Shown: positions 7,627 through 24,977, counted from the first letter of the stretch. The stretch is 64,000 nucleotides of DNA from Paracoccus limosus (GCF_009711185.1 NZ_WMIF01000010.1:62001-126000); one strand, 5' to 3'. The notes: generated from the sequence alone by a model not told the origin. Translations and numbers: made by a program.

Positions 7627-9528
7627 ATGTTTGCCTGGTTCGAGCGCCGGCTCGACCCCTATCCGGCCGAGGCCCCGCAGATGCCGCCGCGCGGCCTGTG
7701 GCGCTTCATCGTGCATTTCACCCGCGGCGCCTGGGGCTTCATGCTGGGCATGGCCGCCTGTTCGGCGCTGATCGCCCTGGCCGAAGTGGTGCTGTTTGGC
7801 TATCTGGGCGACCTGGTCGACAAGCTGTCGCAGGCCGACCGCGCCAGTTTCTGGGCGACCGAGGGCAACCGCCTGCTGATCATGGGCGCGCTTCTGGTGA
7901 TCGCGCTGCCGGTCCTGCAGGTGATCTTTTCTCTGCTCATGCACCAGACGCTGATGGGGAACCTGCCGCAACGCATCCGCTGGCAGGCGCACCGCTATCT
8001 TCTGCGCCAGTCGATGAGCTATTTTCAGGACGAATTCGCCGGGCGCATCGCCGCCAAGCTGATGCAGACGGCACTGGCCGTGCGCGAAGTGGCGATGAAG
8101 TTCATGGACGTGCTGGTCTATGTCGGCGTCTATTTCCTGGGCGCGATCTGGCTTGCGGCCTCGACCGACGGCTGGCTGGCGCTGCCTTTCGTGACCTGGG
8201 GGCTGGCCTATGCGGTGCTGCTGCGCTGGCTGATCCCGCGCATCGGCCGCGTCAGCGAGGCGCAGGCCGATGCCCGCGCGGTGATGACCGGCCGCGTCGT
8301 CGACAGCTACACCAATATCTCGACGGTCAAGCTGTTCTCGCATTCCTCGCGCGAGGAAAGCTATGTCCGCGACAGCATGGACGGGTTTTTGCAAACGGTG
8401 CATGGCCAGATGCGGCTGGCCTCGGTGCAGAATATCCTGCTGGCGGCGCTGAACTCGGCGCTGACCTTTGCCGTGACCGCGCTGGGGCTGTGGCTGTGGA
8501 CGCGCGGTCAGGTCGAGGTCGGCGCGCTGGCCGTGGCGATCCCTCTGGCGCTGCGGCTCAGCAACATGTCACATTGGATCATGTGGGAATTCGCCGGCCT
8601 TTTCGAGAATATCGGCACGGTGCGCGACGGCATCGGCTCGCTGTCGCTGCCGCGCATGGTGGTTGATGCGCCGCAGGCGCGGGCGCTGGACGTGACGCGG
8701 GGCGAGGTGGCGTTCCACGATGTGACATTCCGCTATGGCGAGCCGGCCGAGGGGCGGCCCGACGCGGTGCTGGACGGCCTGACGCTGACCATCCGCCCGG
8801 GCGAGCGGATCGGGCTGGTCGGCCGTTCCGGTGCGGGCAAGTCGACGCTGGTGAACCTGCTCTTGCGGTTCCACGATGTGGAATCGGGGCGCATCACCAT
8901 TGACGGGCAGGACATTGCGCAGGTCACGCAGGAATCGCTGCGCGCCGCCATTGGCGTGGTGACGCAGGACACCTCGCTGCTGCACCGTTCGATTCGCGAC
9001 AATATCGCCTATGGCCGGCCCGATGCCAGCGACGCCGAGATTGCCCGCGCCGCCGAACTGGCCGAGGCGGGTGCCTTTATCCCCGGCCTTGGCGACACGC
9101 GCGGGCGGCGCGGCTATCAGGCCCATGTCGGCGAGCGTGGCGTGAAACTGTCGGGCGGACAGCGCCAGCGCATCGCCATTGCCCGCGTGCTGCTGAAGGA
9201 CGCGCCGATCCTGATTCTGGACGAGGCGACCAGTGCCTTGGACAGCGAGGTCGAGGCCGCGATCCAGTCGCAACTGGAAAGCCTGATGCGCGACAAGACC
9301 GTGATCGCCATTGCGCACCGACTGTCCACCATCGCGCGCATGGACCGGCTGGTGGTGATGGAGCGGGGACGCATCGTCGAACAGGGCAGCCATGCCGAAT
9401 TGCTGGCGCGGGGCGGCATCTACGCCGGCCTGTGGGCGCGGCAATCGGGCGGCTTTCTGGAAGATGACGCATCGGAAAGCGACGAAGGCCGCGAGTTCCC
9501 TCTTGAACCGCGCTCGGTCCTCGCGTAA
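7627..9528 (+). CDS. ABC exporter, fused permease and ATPase
   Basis: A 633-residue half-transporter that works as a dimer. Residues about 30-330 form the six-helix membrane domain. The C-terminal half is an ABC ATPase with Walker A GRSGAGKST (399-407), signature LSGGQRQR, Walker B ILILDEATSALD and switch AHRLST. The family (MsbA/MdlB-like) exports lipids, drugs or peptides, and the substrate cannot be read from sequence. ATG 7627 has CGAGGA before it. An in-frame TTG at 7510 would add 39 unlikely residues across the GC-rich gap. The tRNA-Trp promoter overlaps its stop codon. Confidence 0.88.
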   Translation: MFAWFERRLDPYPAEAPQMPPRGLWRFIVHFTRGAWGFMLGMAACSALIALAEVVLFGYLGDLVDKLSQADRASFWATEGNRLLIMGALLVIALPVLQVIFSLLMHQTLMGNLPQRIRWQAHRYLLRQSMSYFQDEFAGRIAAKLMQTALAVREVAMKFMDVLVYVGVYFLGAIWLAASTDGWLALPFVTWGLAYAVLLRWLIPRIGRVSEAQADARAVMTGRVVDSYTNISTVKLFSHSSREESYVRDSMDGFLQTVHGQMRLASVQNILLAALNSALTFAVTALGLWLWTRGQVEVGALAVAIPLALRLSNMSHWIMWEFAGLFENIGTVRDGIGSLSLPRMVVDAPQARALDVTRGEVAFHDVTFRYGEPAEGRPDAVLDGLTLTIRPGERIGLVGRSGAGKSTLVNLLLRFHDVESGRITIDGQDIAQVTQESLRAAIGVVTQDTSLLHRSIRDNIAYGRPDASDAEIARAAELAEAGAFIPGLGDTRGRRGYQAHVGERGVKLSGGQRQRIAIARVLLKDAPILILDEATSALDSEVEAAIQSQLESLMRDKTVIAIAHRLSTIARMDRLVVMERGRIVEQGSHAELLARGGIYAGLWARQSGGFLEDDASESDEGREFPLEPRSVLA

Positions 9529-9531
9529 TCA
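9503..9531 (+). promoter_or_regulatory. Promoter of tRNA-Trp
   Basis: TTGAAC (9503-9508), a 17-base spacer and TAATCA (9526-9531). The -10 box overlaps the ABC exporter stop codon, and the tRNA starts 13 bases later. Confidence 0.7.
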
Positions 9532-9543
9532 ACAGCGCGGCTT

Positions 9544-9619
9544 AGGGGTTTAGCTCAGTTGGTAGAGCATCGGTCTCCAAAACCGAGGGTCGTGGGTTCG
9601 AGTCCCCCAACCCCTGCCA
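9544..9619 (+). tRNA. tRNA-Trp (anticodon CCA)
   Basis: A full cloverleaf can be folded: acceptor stem AGGGGTT with AACCCCT, D arm GCTCAGTTGGTAGAGC, anticodon arm with CCA in TCTCCAAAA, T arm with GGTTCGAGTCC, and an encoded CCA end. A tRNA-Trp just upstream of secE-nusG is the usual bacterial arrangement. Confidence 0.97.
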
Positions 9620-9678
9620 GCCGCATCCCCCGACATTCCTGACCACGCAGGTCGATCACACCACGCGGCAGACGGGCA

Positions 9679-10560
9679 TTGGCTGTTTCCATACATCTCG
9701 GCGCGCACAAGACCGCTTCAACGCATCTGCAATTGTCGTTGCGCCGAGCGCGCGACGAGCTGCGGGCGGCAGGGGTGTTTCTGGCCGAACCCTCGATGCT
9801 GCGCGAGGAGGCGGCGACGATCCCGCTCAGTCAGGCTTTGGCCGAGGGCGAGGGCTGCGCCGCGCAGCACGACTGCCGGCGCCTGCTGGCCGAGGCGCGC
9901 GGCGATGCGCCCGATCTGCTGCTGACCGAGGAGAACATCCTTGGCGGCACCCGGCGCGGCACGATGTTTTCGCCCCAAGGCGTGCTTTATCCCTTTGCGG
10001 TGCGGCGGCTGCGTCAGGCCATCGACATCACCGGCGGCGGGCCGGTCACGCTGTATCTGGGCCTGCGCGATCCGGCGGATTTTCAGGTCTCGGCCTTTGC
10101 GCTGCAGCTGGCTCTGGGCAATGAGCTGGAGCTTGCGCCCTATCTGCAGGGGCGCGATCCGGTGCGGGTCGGCTGGTCGGGGCTGGTCAGGCGGCTGCTG
10201 ACGGTGCCGGGTGTCGCCGGGATCGTCGTCTGGCGCCTTGAGGACTATGCGGCGGTGCGGTCGCAGTTGCTGCGCATGCTGCTGCCCGGCGATCTGGCGG
10301 CGCGGATCCCGGATCCGCCGCCCTCGAACGAAAGCCTGACCCAGCCGGGCTATGACTGGTTCCTGAGCCGCGCCATGGCCGACAGCGAGATCGACCTGCG
10401 GGTGCTGGCGCGGCGGGCGCGGGCGCGGTTCCCGCGCAGTCAGGGCCATCCGCCCTTGCGCCTTATGGACGAGGCGACGCGCGCCCGTTCGGCCCGCGCC
10501 TATGCCGCCGAGATTGCGCGCATCGGCAGCCTGCCGGGCGTCACCTTGTTGCAGCCCTGA
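9679..10560 (+). CDS. Sulfotransferase-like P-loop protein
   Basis: A 293-residue protein. It opens with IHLGAHKTASTHLQ, which resembles the 5'-phosphosulfate binding loop (HxGxxKTGTTxLQ) of bacterial sulfotransferase-like proteins, and LYLGLRDPADFQVSAF resembles the second PAPS-binding region (RDP..). No signal peptide or membrane segment is seen. The start is a TTG at 9679 with a poor ribosome-binding site, picked because the conserved loop begins five residues later. It sits between tRNA-Trp and secE, where most relatives have nothing. Its activity and substrate are unknown. Confidence 0.65.
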   Translation: MAVSIHLGAHKTASTHLQLSLRRARDELRAAGVFLAEPSMLREEAATIPLSQALAEGEGCAAQHDCRRLLAEARGDAPDLLLTEENILGGTRRGTMFSPQGVLYPFAVRRLRQAIDITGGGPVTLYLGLRDPADFQVSAFALQLALGNELELAPYLQGRDPVRVGWSGLVRRLLTVPGVAGIVVWRLEDYAAVRSQLLRMLLPGDLAARIPDPPPSNESLTQPGYDWFLSRAMADSEIDLRVLARRARARFPRSQGHPPLRLMDEATRARSARAYAAEIARIGSLPGVTLLQP

Positions 10561-10648
10561 GCGCACAAGGCCGGGCGGCGGCAGATCCCGGCTTGAAATG
10601 CCGGCCCGCACCGGCTATCTGACGCGCTGCAAGACCGAAGGGATCAAC

Positions 10649-10840
10649 ATGGCCAACCCCGTCCAGTTCATCAGCCAGGTGCGTGCCGAAGTCGGCAAGA
10701 TTTCCTGGCCCACGCGCCGCGAGGTGATCACGACCACGGTCATGGTCTTCGTCATGGCGACTCTGGCCTCGATCTTCTTCTTCCTCGTGGACCTTGCGAT
10801 CAAGTCGGGCCTGTCGGGAATCCTGCATCTGGTCGGCTGA
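10649..10840 (+). CDS. secE: Preprotein translocase subunit SecE
   Basis: A 63-residue single-span SecE, the short form found outside the enterics. The amphipathic stretch QVRAEVGKISWPTRREV is the conserved part that clamps SecY, and one membrane helix follows (about residues 28-50). It works with SecY (encoded at 42511) and SecG in the inner membrane. Start at ATG 10649, GGGATC upstream. Followed by nusG after a 195-base gap. Confidence 0.95.
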   Translation: MANPVQFISQVRAEVGKISWPTRREVITTTVMVFVMATLASIFFFLVDLAIKSGLSGILHLVG

Positions 10841-11035
10841 GGGCTTGCATTGGCAGGCGTCTGGCGGTATGTCCGCCCGACCTGCCCGTGACGCGGCGTG
10901 CATCGATTCGGTCGTGCGCGCCGATTTCAATTTTGTCGGGGGTCTGGCCAGAACAGGTCGGCCGGCTGACGGGCGGTAAGCGAATTCAAGGGCTTGGTGC
11001 AAACCAAGCTGGAAGAAACAGGGGTCGATCGAGAC

Positions 11036-11575
11036 ATGGCAAAGCGTTGGTATTCGGTCAGCGTCCTGTCGAACTTTGAAAAGAAGGTCGCCGAGGCGAT
11101 TCGTCAGGCTGTCGCCGAAAAGGGTCTCGAAGATGAGATCGACGAGGTTCTGGTCCCCACCGAAGAGGTGATCGAGATCCGTCGCGGCAAGAAAGTGACG
11201 TCGGAGCGGCGTTTCATGCCGGGCTATGTGCTGGTGCATATGGACCTGTCGGACAAGACCTATCATCTGGTGAACTCGATCAACCGGGTCACCGGTTTCC
11301 TTGGCGCGCAGGGCAAGCCGATGCCGATGCGCGACGACGAAGTGAACGGCATCCTGCATCGCACCGGCGATGGCGGGGTCGAGGTTGCGCCGCGCAACCT
11401 GATCCGCTTCGACGTGGGCGAGAAAGTGAACGTGACCGACGGGCCCTTCGAGGGCTTCTCGGGCATGGTCGAGGAGGTGGATGAGGTTTCGAGCCGCATC
11501 AAGGTCACCGTTTCGATTTTTGGCCGGCCGACGCCGGTCGAGCTGGAATTCACGCAGGTCTCCAAGACCGCGTGA
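11036..11575 (+). CDS. nusG: Transcription antitermination factor NusG
   Basis: NusG (179 residues) binds RNA polymerase, raises processivity and links it to Rho or the ribosome. The N-terminal NGN domain starts RWYSVSVLSNFEKKV, PGYVLVHM is its conserved core, and the C-terminal KOW domain holds VNVTDGPFEGFSGMVEEVD. I use ATG 11036, the usual family start; an in-frame start at 10994 would add 14 residues not typical of the family. The ribosome-binding site is weak. Confidence 0.94.
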   Translation: MAKRWYSVSVLSNFEKKVAEAIRQAVAEKGLEDEIDEVLVPTEEVIEIRRGKKVTSERRFMPGYVLVHMDLSDKTYHLVNSINRVTGFLGAQGKPMPMRDDEVNGILHRTGDGGVEVAPRNLIRFDVGEKVNVTDGPFEGFSGMVEEVDEVSSRIKVTVSIFGRPTPVELEFTQVSKTA

Positions 11576-11663
11576 TCGTCGCGGGAGGTCCGCGTCCCGA
11601 GGGGCGCAGGCCGTACCGCTAAGTCGGCCCGGTTCCCGGGCGTGATGATAAGGAGAGGGCCAG

Positions 11664-12116
11664 ATGGCCAAGAAAGTTGTCGGCAGCCTCAAGCTGCAAG
11701 TGAAGGCGGGCCAAGCGAACCCGTCCCCGCCGATCGGTCCCGCGCTGGGTCAGCGCGGCATCAACATCATGGAATTCTGCAAGGCGTTCAACGCGCGCTC
11801 GCAGGAAATGGAACAGGGTTCGCCCGTTCCGGTCGTGATCACCTATTACGCCGACAAGTCCTTCACCTTCGAGATGAAGACGGCCCCGGCCTCGTTCCTG
11901 CTGAAAAAAGCTGCTGGCCTGAAGCCGGTCGGCAAGCGCAACCGCGCCAAGGGTTCGGAAAAGCCCGGCCGTGTGGTCGCCGGCACCGTGACCGCCAAGC
12001 AGGTCCGCGAGATCGCCGAAGCCAAGATGAAAGACCTGTCCGCGAACGACGTGGAAGCCGCGATGCAAATCATCCTCGGCTCGGCCCGTTCGATCGGCAT
12101 CGAGGTGAAAGGCTAA
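11664..12116 (+). CDS. rplK: 50S ribosomal protein L11
   Basis: L11 (150 residues) binds the GTPase-associated centre of 23S rRNA and is needed for RelA-dependent stringent response. The N-terminal [23 protein letters not shown] is diagnostic. AAGGAGAG precedes ATG 11664. The stop is only three bases before the rplA ATG, so the pair is co-translated. In many bacteria L1 represses this pair by binding their mRNA. Confidence 0.97.
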   Translation: MAKKVVGSLKLQVKAGQANPSPPIGPALGQRGINIMEFCKAFNARSQEMEQGSPVPVVITYYADKSFTFEMKTAPASFLLKKAAGLKPVGKRNRAKGSEKPGRVVAGTVTAKQVREIAEAKMKDLSANDVEAAMQIILGSARSIGIEVKG

Positions 12117-12119
12117 GTC

Positions 12120-12815
12120 ATGGCAAAAGTTTCCAAGAACAAAGCCGCCGCCCGCGCCGCCTTTGAAGGCAAAGCGAACCTGTCGGTCGAAGACGCCGTT
12201 GCGCTGGTGAAAGCCAACACCAAGGCGAAATTCGACGAGACCGTCGAAATCGCGATGAACCTGGGCGTTGACCCGCGCCACGCCGACCAGATGGTCCGCG
12301 GCGTCGTCACCCTGCCCAACGGCACCGGCAAGCATGTGCGCGTCGCCGTCTTTGCCCGTGGCCCGAAAGCTGACGAAGCCAAGGCCGCCGGCGCCGAGAT
12401 CGTCGGTGCAGAAGACCTGCTGGAAACCATCCAGTCGGGCAAGATCGAGTTCGATCGCTGCATCGCCACCCCGGACATGATGCCGCTGGTCGGCCGTCTG
12501 GGCAAGATCCTGGGCCCGCGCAACCTGATGCCGAACCCCAAGGTCGGCACCGTGACCATGGACGTGAAATCGGCCGTGGAAGCTGCCAAGGGCGGTGAAG
12601 TCCAGTTCAAGGCCGAAAAAGCGGGCGTCGTGCACGCCGGCGTCGGCAAGGCTTCGTTCGATGCCGCCAAGCTGGCTGAAAACATCCGCGCGTTCGTGGA
12701 TGCGGTCAACCGTGCGAAGCCGTCGGGCGCCAAGGGCACCTATATGAAGAAAGTCTCGATCAGCTCGACCATGGGTCCGGGCGTGTCGCTGGACCTGTCT
12801 TCGGCCGCGCAGTAA
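12120..12815 (+). CDS. rplA: 50S ribosomal protein L1
   Basis: L1 (231 residues) forms the L1 stalk that moves the E-site tRNA. The two-domain fold is recognisable by [21 protein letters not shown], the hinge run [21 protein letters not shown] and [16 protein letters not shown] at the end. It follows rplK by three bases. In many bacteria L1 also binds its own operon mRNA to reduce L11 and L1 synthesis; I could not identify the target site here with certainty. Confidence 0.97.
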   Translation: MAKVSKNKAAARAAFEGKANLSVEDAVALVKANTKAKFDETVEIAMNLGVDPRHADQMVRGVVTLPNGTGKHVRVAVFARGPKADEAKAAGAEIVGAEDLLETIQSGKIEFDRCIATPDMMPLVGRLGKILGPRNLMPNPKVGTVTMDVKSAVEAAKGGEVQFKAEKAGVVHAGVGKASFDAAKLAENIRAFVDAVNRAKPSGAKGTYMKKVSISSTMGPGVSLDLSSAAQ

Positions 12816-13049
12816 GCGGCAAGAATTTCGCCAGAGTGATCTGGCGGATGGCGGGGCATCGCTGCCCCGTCCTGTCCGAGACGGAGGGTGCCGGGGAACT
12901 GGCTTAATTTCCTTCCTGAGATGGGATCAAGACCATTTTTCCGAAGGTTTCTTCGGGGGATCTTGGACCGTCACGGACCCGTTCCTGCCGCTGTTCTGGC
13001 GACAGGAAAGTGAGAGCCGGGGGGAAACCCCCATACTTGGAGTGAAACC
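12816..13049 (+). promoter_or_regulatory. L10 leader (autoregulatory mRNA region of rplJL)
   Basis: The 234-base rplA-rplJ gap can form several hairpins. CGCCAGA/TCTGGCG (12829-12846) has a GTGA tetraloop, CGGGGCA/TGCCCCG (12852-12869) has a TCGC loop, CCGAAG/CTTCGG spans 12941-12956, and GGGGG-GAAA-CCCCC (13019-13032) lies just before the rplJ ribosome-binding site. In many bacteria the L10-L12 complex binds this leader and blocks rplJ translation. Assignment rests on position and structure, not on a covariance model search. Confidence 0.6.
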
Positions 13050-13565
13050 GTGGATAGAGCGCAGAAAGAGCAGTTGGTCGAAGAGCTCGGCCAAATCTTC
13101 GAAGCCTCTGGCGTCGTGGTGGTTGCCCACTACGAGGGGATGACGGTTGCCGAAATGCAGGACCTGCGCGCGCAAATGCGCGAAGCTGGCGGGTCCGTTC
13201 GCGTTGCCAAGAACAGGCTCGCCAAGATCGCCCTGGATGGAAAGCCTTGCGCCAGCATCGCCGACTATCTGACGGGCATGACCGTGCTCGCCTATTCCGA
13301 AGACCCTGTGGCTGCTGCCAAGGTCGCGGACAAATACGCCAAGGGCAACGACAAGTTCGTGATCCTGGGCGGTGCAATGGGTGACTCGGCGCTTGACCCG
13401 GCCGGTGTGAAAGCCGTGGCCCAGATGCCGTCGCGTGAAGAGCTTATCGCTCAGATCGTGTCCTGCATCGGTGCCCCTGCTGCAAACATCGCGGGCGCGA
13501 TTGGCGCACCTGCTTCCAACATCGCGAGCATCCTCACGACTCTGGAAGAGCGCGAGGCCGCTTGA
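13050..13565 (+). CDS. rplJ: 50S ribosomal protein L10
   Basis: L10 (171 residues) anchors the L7/L12 dimers to the ribosome. Features are the N-terminal [13 protein letters not shown], the RNA-binding [12 protein letters not shown] region, and the C-terminal helix that carries L12 dimers. It begins with GTG at 13050; TTGGAG lies nine bases upstream and no ATG fits the family start. It is preceded by the structured L10 leader and followed by rplL after 67 bases. Confidence 0.96.
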   Translation: MDRAQKEQLVEELGQIFEASGVVVVAHYEGMTVAEMQDLRAQMREAGGSVRVAKNRLAKIALDGKPCASIADYLTGMTVLAYSEDPVAAAKVADKYAKGNDKFVILGGAMGDSALDPAGVKAVAQMPSREELIAQIVSCIGAPAANIAGAIGAPASNIASILTTLEEREAA

Positions 13566-13632
13566 GGCAATCCCCGTCCCGTCGTGGGGTTGAAACCCCG
13601 ACGTTGGAACACTTAATGGAAAGAACGGAAAA

Positions 13633-14004
13633 ATGGCTGATCTGAAACAACTCGCCGAACAAATCGTGGGCCTGACCCTGCTGGAAGCCCAAGAGCTGAA
13701 AACCATCCTGAAAGACGAATACGGCATCGAGCCGGCCGCCGGTGGCGCCGTCATGGTTGCCGGCCCGGCCGCTGCTGCCGAAGCCGTCGAAGAGAAAACC
13801 GAATTCGACGTCGTTCTGACCGACGCCGGCGCCAACAAGATCAACGTGATCAAAGAAGTGCGCGGCATCACCGGTCTGGGCCTGAAAGAAGCCAAAGACC
13901 TGGTCGAAGCCGGTGGCAAAGTCAAAGAAGGCGCTTCGAAAGCCGACGCCGAAGACATCAAGAAAAAGCTCGAAGCGGCTGGCGCCAAAGTCGAGCTGAA
14001 GTAA
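13633..14004 (+). CDS. rplL: 50S ribosomal protein L7/L12
   Basis: L7/L12 (123 residues) forms the flexible stalk that recruits translation factors. The N-terminal dimer domain ([16 protein letters not shown]), the Ala-rich hinge and the C-terminal factor-binding domain ([18 protein letters not shown]...[12 protein letters not shown]) are all present. The gene uses highly biased codons, as expected for the most abundant ribosomal protein (four copies per ribosome). A long hairpin follows before rpoB. Confidence 0.98.
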   Translation: MADLKQLAEQIVGLTLLEAQELKTILKDEYGIEPAAGGAVMVAGPAAAAEAVEEKTEFDVVLTDAGANKINVIKEVRGITGLGLKEAKDLVEAGGKVKEGASKADAEDIKKKLEAAGAKVELK

Positions 14005-14051
14005 TCAGGCCTGCACCACATGGTGCGCGCCGATTGATTTCGGAAGAAAAT

Positions 14052-14082
14052 GGCAGGGTCCGGGGCTTTCCCGGTCCCTGCC
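14052..14082 (+). promoter_or_regulatory. Long hairpin in the rplL-rpoB gap (possible attenuator or processing site)
   Basis: GGCAGGG (14052-14058) pairs with CCCTGCC (14076-14082), and CCGGG (14060-14064) pairs with CCCGG (14070-14074), giving 12 pairs with one T-T mismatch. No T run follows. In E. coli the same gap holds an attenuator and an RNase III site that lower rpoBC relative to rplJL; the same role is inferred here. Confidence 0.5.
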
Positions 14083-14269
14083 GAACCTGTCTTGAAGGAC
14101 GGTTTTCCGCGTGAGGCGGGGCGCAGACCTTCCTTCAGGGCATGTTCGGGGTTCGGGAGCCGCGCGGTGGGACGGGCGGCACGAATTGGACCCCACCCCA
14201 CATTCGCCGCCTTGTGCCGGTCGGGCCCCGACGACCGCCGCAAGCGAAAGACGAAAGGTAAGACCCTCT

Positions 14270-18418
<4,149 letters not shown>

Positions 18419-18467
18419 GGGGTATCCCCTCACTTCACCCCACCGCGCCCCTCATTAGGATTTGGAA

Positions 18468-22673
<4,206 letters not shown>

Positions 22674-23169
22674 TCGCCGCAGGATAGGAATGGGAAAGGC
22701 CCGGCGGATCGCCGGGCCTTTTCATTTGGCGGAGCCGGGCGCCGGTCAGCGGTGCTCTGGTCCTGACCTGCGACGGGATTTTTCTTGCGGTTTGCCTTGG
22801 GCCCAACCCCGGCAGTCTGGATCGAGACTTTCGACCCGCAAGCAGCCATCCCGCTGCAAGGCCGGGGCAAGTGGTGGTGTCCGGGGCGCCGGACCATGCC
22901 TGCCTGACGGTCACCGATTTCAATGTCGCCAGCCTGCGCATCGTCGAGGCGGGCGCCCGGCAACTGCATGGTCTCGAGATGCATGATCTGGGCAGGCCCG
23001 AGGGGCCGGCGGGCGAAATTATCGAACTGCCGCAAGAGGTGCGCTTTCCCGACGACCGCCCGGTGCGGGGCAGCCCCCCTCGAATGCCGTCGCGGGACAT
23101 CCTGCCGTGGCACTGGCATTTCGCCTGCGTCTTGCGTAACTCTGGAGACGTTCGCCCCTTGAGAACCAC
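22674..23169 (+). other. Gap between rpoC and the DMT permease, possible gene remnant
   Basis: After the rpoC terminator, about 450 bases hold no gene I recognise. One plus-strand frame is open from about 22796 to 23272 and in part looks protein-like (GQVVVSGAPDHACLTVTD, then IIELPQEVRFPDDRPV). It lacks a convincing start, and its far end runs into the next gene in another frame. It may be a decayed gene or chance. Confidence 0.3.
22696..22722 (+). terminator. Terminator of the rpoBC operon
   Basis: AAGGCCCGGCG pairs with CGCCGGGCCTT around the three-base loop GAT, followed by TTTT. It has up to 11 base pairs and is a classic intrinsic terminator 23 bases after the rpoC stop. Confidence 0.93.
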
Positions 23170-24114
23170 ATGCGCGCTCCGCTTCTTTCGCCTTTCCGCA
23201 AGACCCGCCCCCGATCCGAGCCGCGCATCCTGTTCGCAGGGGCTTCGGACAACCTGCGCGGCACTCTTCTGATGGTGCTCAGCATGGCGGCCTTTACCTG
23301 CAACGACGCGGTGATGAAGGCGGTGACGCGCAGCATGCCGCTTTATGAATCGGTGGCGCTGCGCGGCATGCTGATCCTTGGGCTGATGCTGGCCATCGCG
23401 CAGGTCCAGCAGGGCGGCGTGCGGTTGGCGGTGCCGCGCGGTGACCGCCGGGCCCTGGTGCTGCGCAGTCTGGCCGATATCGTCTCGACGCTGCTTTACC
23501 TCTTTGCGCTGCGGCAGATGGCGCTGGCCGATCTGTCGGCGATCATGCAGGCGCTGCCTTTGGGCGTGACGCTGGCCGCGGCGCTGCTCTTTCGCGAACG
23601 ATTGGGCTGGCGGCGGCTTCTGGCCATCGGCATCGGCTTTGTCGGCGTGCTGCTGATCCTGCGGCCGGGCACCGGCGCCTTTGACCGCTGGTCGCTGATC
23701 GCGCTGATCTCGATGGTGCTGATCGTGGTGCGCGACATGGCGACGCGCTGTTTTTCGCCGGCGCTGGGGTCATCGACCATCGCCTTTTACGCGGCGCTGA
23801 CGGTGATGCTGTCGGGCTTTGCCTTGGCCGGAGAAGAGGTCTGGCGCTGGCCCGATTCCCGCGAGTGGAGCCTGCTGCTGCTGTCGGCGCTGTTCCTGAC
23901 CGTCGGCTATATCTCGGCCGTGGCGACCATGCGGGTGGGCGAGATCTCGTTCGTGGCGCCGTTCCGCTATACGTCGCTGCTTTGGGCCATCGTGCTGGGA
24001 CTGGTGCTTTTCGGCGAGTGGCCCGACGCCTGGACCTGGGCCGGCTCGGCGCTGGTGGTGGGGGCGGGGATCTATACCATCCTGCGCGAGCGGCAATTGG
24101 GAAAGGTGACGTGA
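23170..24114 (+). CDS. DMT-superfamily (EamA) permease
   Basis: A 314-residue inner-membrane protein with about ten hydrophobic helices in two EamA repeats, the fold of drug/metabolite exporters. Typical pieces are FTCNDAVMKAVTRSMPLYESVALRG in the first repeat and SFVAPFRYTSLLWAIVLGLVLFGE in the second. The N-terminal 25 residues are basic and soluble. Its stop codon overlaps the next gene start (TGATG), so it is probably co-translated with the rhamnosyltransferase-like gene. The substrate is unknown. Confidence 0.85.
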   Translation: MRAPLLSPFRKTRPRSEPRILFAGASDNLRGTLLMVLSMAAFTCNDAVMKAVTRSMPLYESVALRGMLILGLMLAIAQVQQGGVRLAVPRGDRRALVLRSLADIVSTLLYLFALRQMALADLSAIMQALPLGVTLAAALLFRERLGWRRLLAIGIGFVGVLLILRPGTGAFDRWSLIALISMVLIVVRDMATRCFSPALGSSTIAFYAALTVMLSGFALAGEEVWRWPDSREWSLLLLSALFLTVGYISAVATMRVGEISFVAPFRYTSLLWAIVLGLVLFGEWPDAWTWAGSALVVGAGIYTILRERQLGKVT

Positions 24115-24962
24115 TGCGCGTGCAAATGCTGGGGCTGTGCCGGTTCTCCTATCTGGGGGGGCGCGGCTTTCAGATCCTGCACGAGACCGTCGAGGCGCGC
24201 CGCGCCTTTCTTTACGATCCCGAACGGCTGGCCCGGCGCTGGTTCTGGTTCGAGAACGTCACCCTGCCGGGGCTGATGGCGCAGACCGATCCCGATTTCA
24301 CGCTGATCCTGATGACCGGCCCCGATTTGCCCGAACCCTGGATGTCGCGCCTGCGCGATCTGGTCGCCTCGATGCCGCAGGCCCGGCTGGCGCTGATCCC
24401 GCCGATGGACAAGCATCTGGACGCCTGCATGGCTGCCACCGCACCGCATATCGACCCCAAGGCCGATGTGGTCGGACATTTCCGTCAGGACGACGACGAT
24501 GCCGTGGCCATCGACTACATCCGCGATGCAAGACGCGACTTCGCCGCCATGCAACCGCTGTGGGAACGCCGCCGCCGTCTGTCCTGCGACTATGCGCGCG
24601 GGCTGGTGCTGAAGGCGACGCAGGACGGGGTTTCGGTCGAGCAGCGGATCATCTACAATGCCGTCGCCGGGCTTACGGTCTATCTGCCTCCCGATGCCGG
24701 GCGCAGCGTGATGCATTTCCCGCATTGGAAGATCGGCCTGTCGATGCCCGGCGTGACGCTGCCCGGCAAAACCATGTTCGTGCGCTTCCTGAACCATGAC
24801 AACGACTCGGGTGCCATCGGCGCGGGCTATGCCGTTCCGGCCGAGAACGACAACTGGGCCGGAATACTGGCCGAGCGCTTCCGCATCGACCTTGCGCGCA
24901 TCGATCAGGCCGCGCGCGCGTTCAGCCTGCCGGGCGCCGACCGGCCGCGCTGGGGCCTGTGA
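24114..24962 (+). CDS. Putative rhamnosyltransferase-like protein
   Basis: A 282-residue soluble protein resembling the bacterial putative rhamnosyltransferase family (Rhamno_transf). Features are a basic N-terminus, LPGLMAQTDPDFTLILMTG in a GT-A-like nucleotide-binding part, and HFRQDDDDAVAIDYI, where the acidic run resembles a metal-binding DxD site. FPHWKIGLSMPG and FLNHDNDSGA follow. ATG 24114 shares its A with the stop of the upstream permease, so coupling is likely. The sugar and acceptor are unknown; a role in surface polysaccharide is inference. Confidence 0.7.
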   Translation: MRVQMLGLCRFSYLGGRGFQILHETVEARRAFLYDPERLARRWFWFENVTLPGLMAQTDPDFTLILMTGPDLPEPWMSRLRDLVASMPQARLALIPPMDKHLDACMAATAPHIDPKADVVGHFRQDDDDAVAIDYIRDARRDFAAMQPLWERRRRLSCDYARGLVLKATQDGVSVEQRIIYNAVAGLTVYLPPDAGRSVMHFPHWKIGLSMPGVTLPGKTMFVRFLNHDNDSGAIGAGYAVPAENDNWAGILAERFRIDLARIDQAARAFSLPGADRPRWGL

Positions 24963-24977
24963 GGGCGGGGCCGGCTG

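Noticed and set aside
10861..10885. Hairpin GGCGG-TATGT-CCGCC in the secE-nusG gap as a terminator
   Set aside because: Only five pairs and no T run, between two genes that are normally co-transcribed.
14111..14269. Upstream extension of rpoB by 53 residues
   Set aside because: Not part of the conserved RpoB N-terminus, which begins at [11 protein letters not shown]; the region is a leader.
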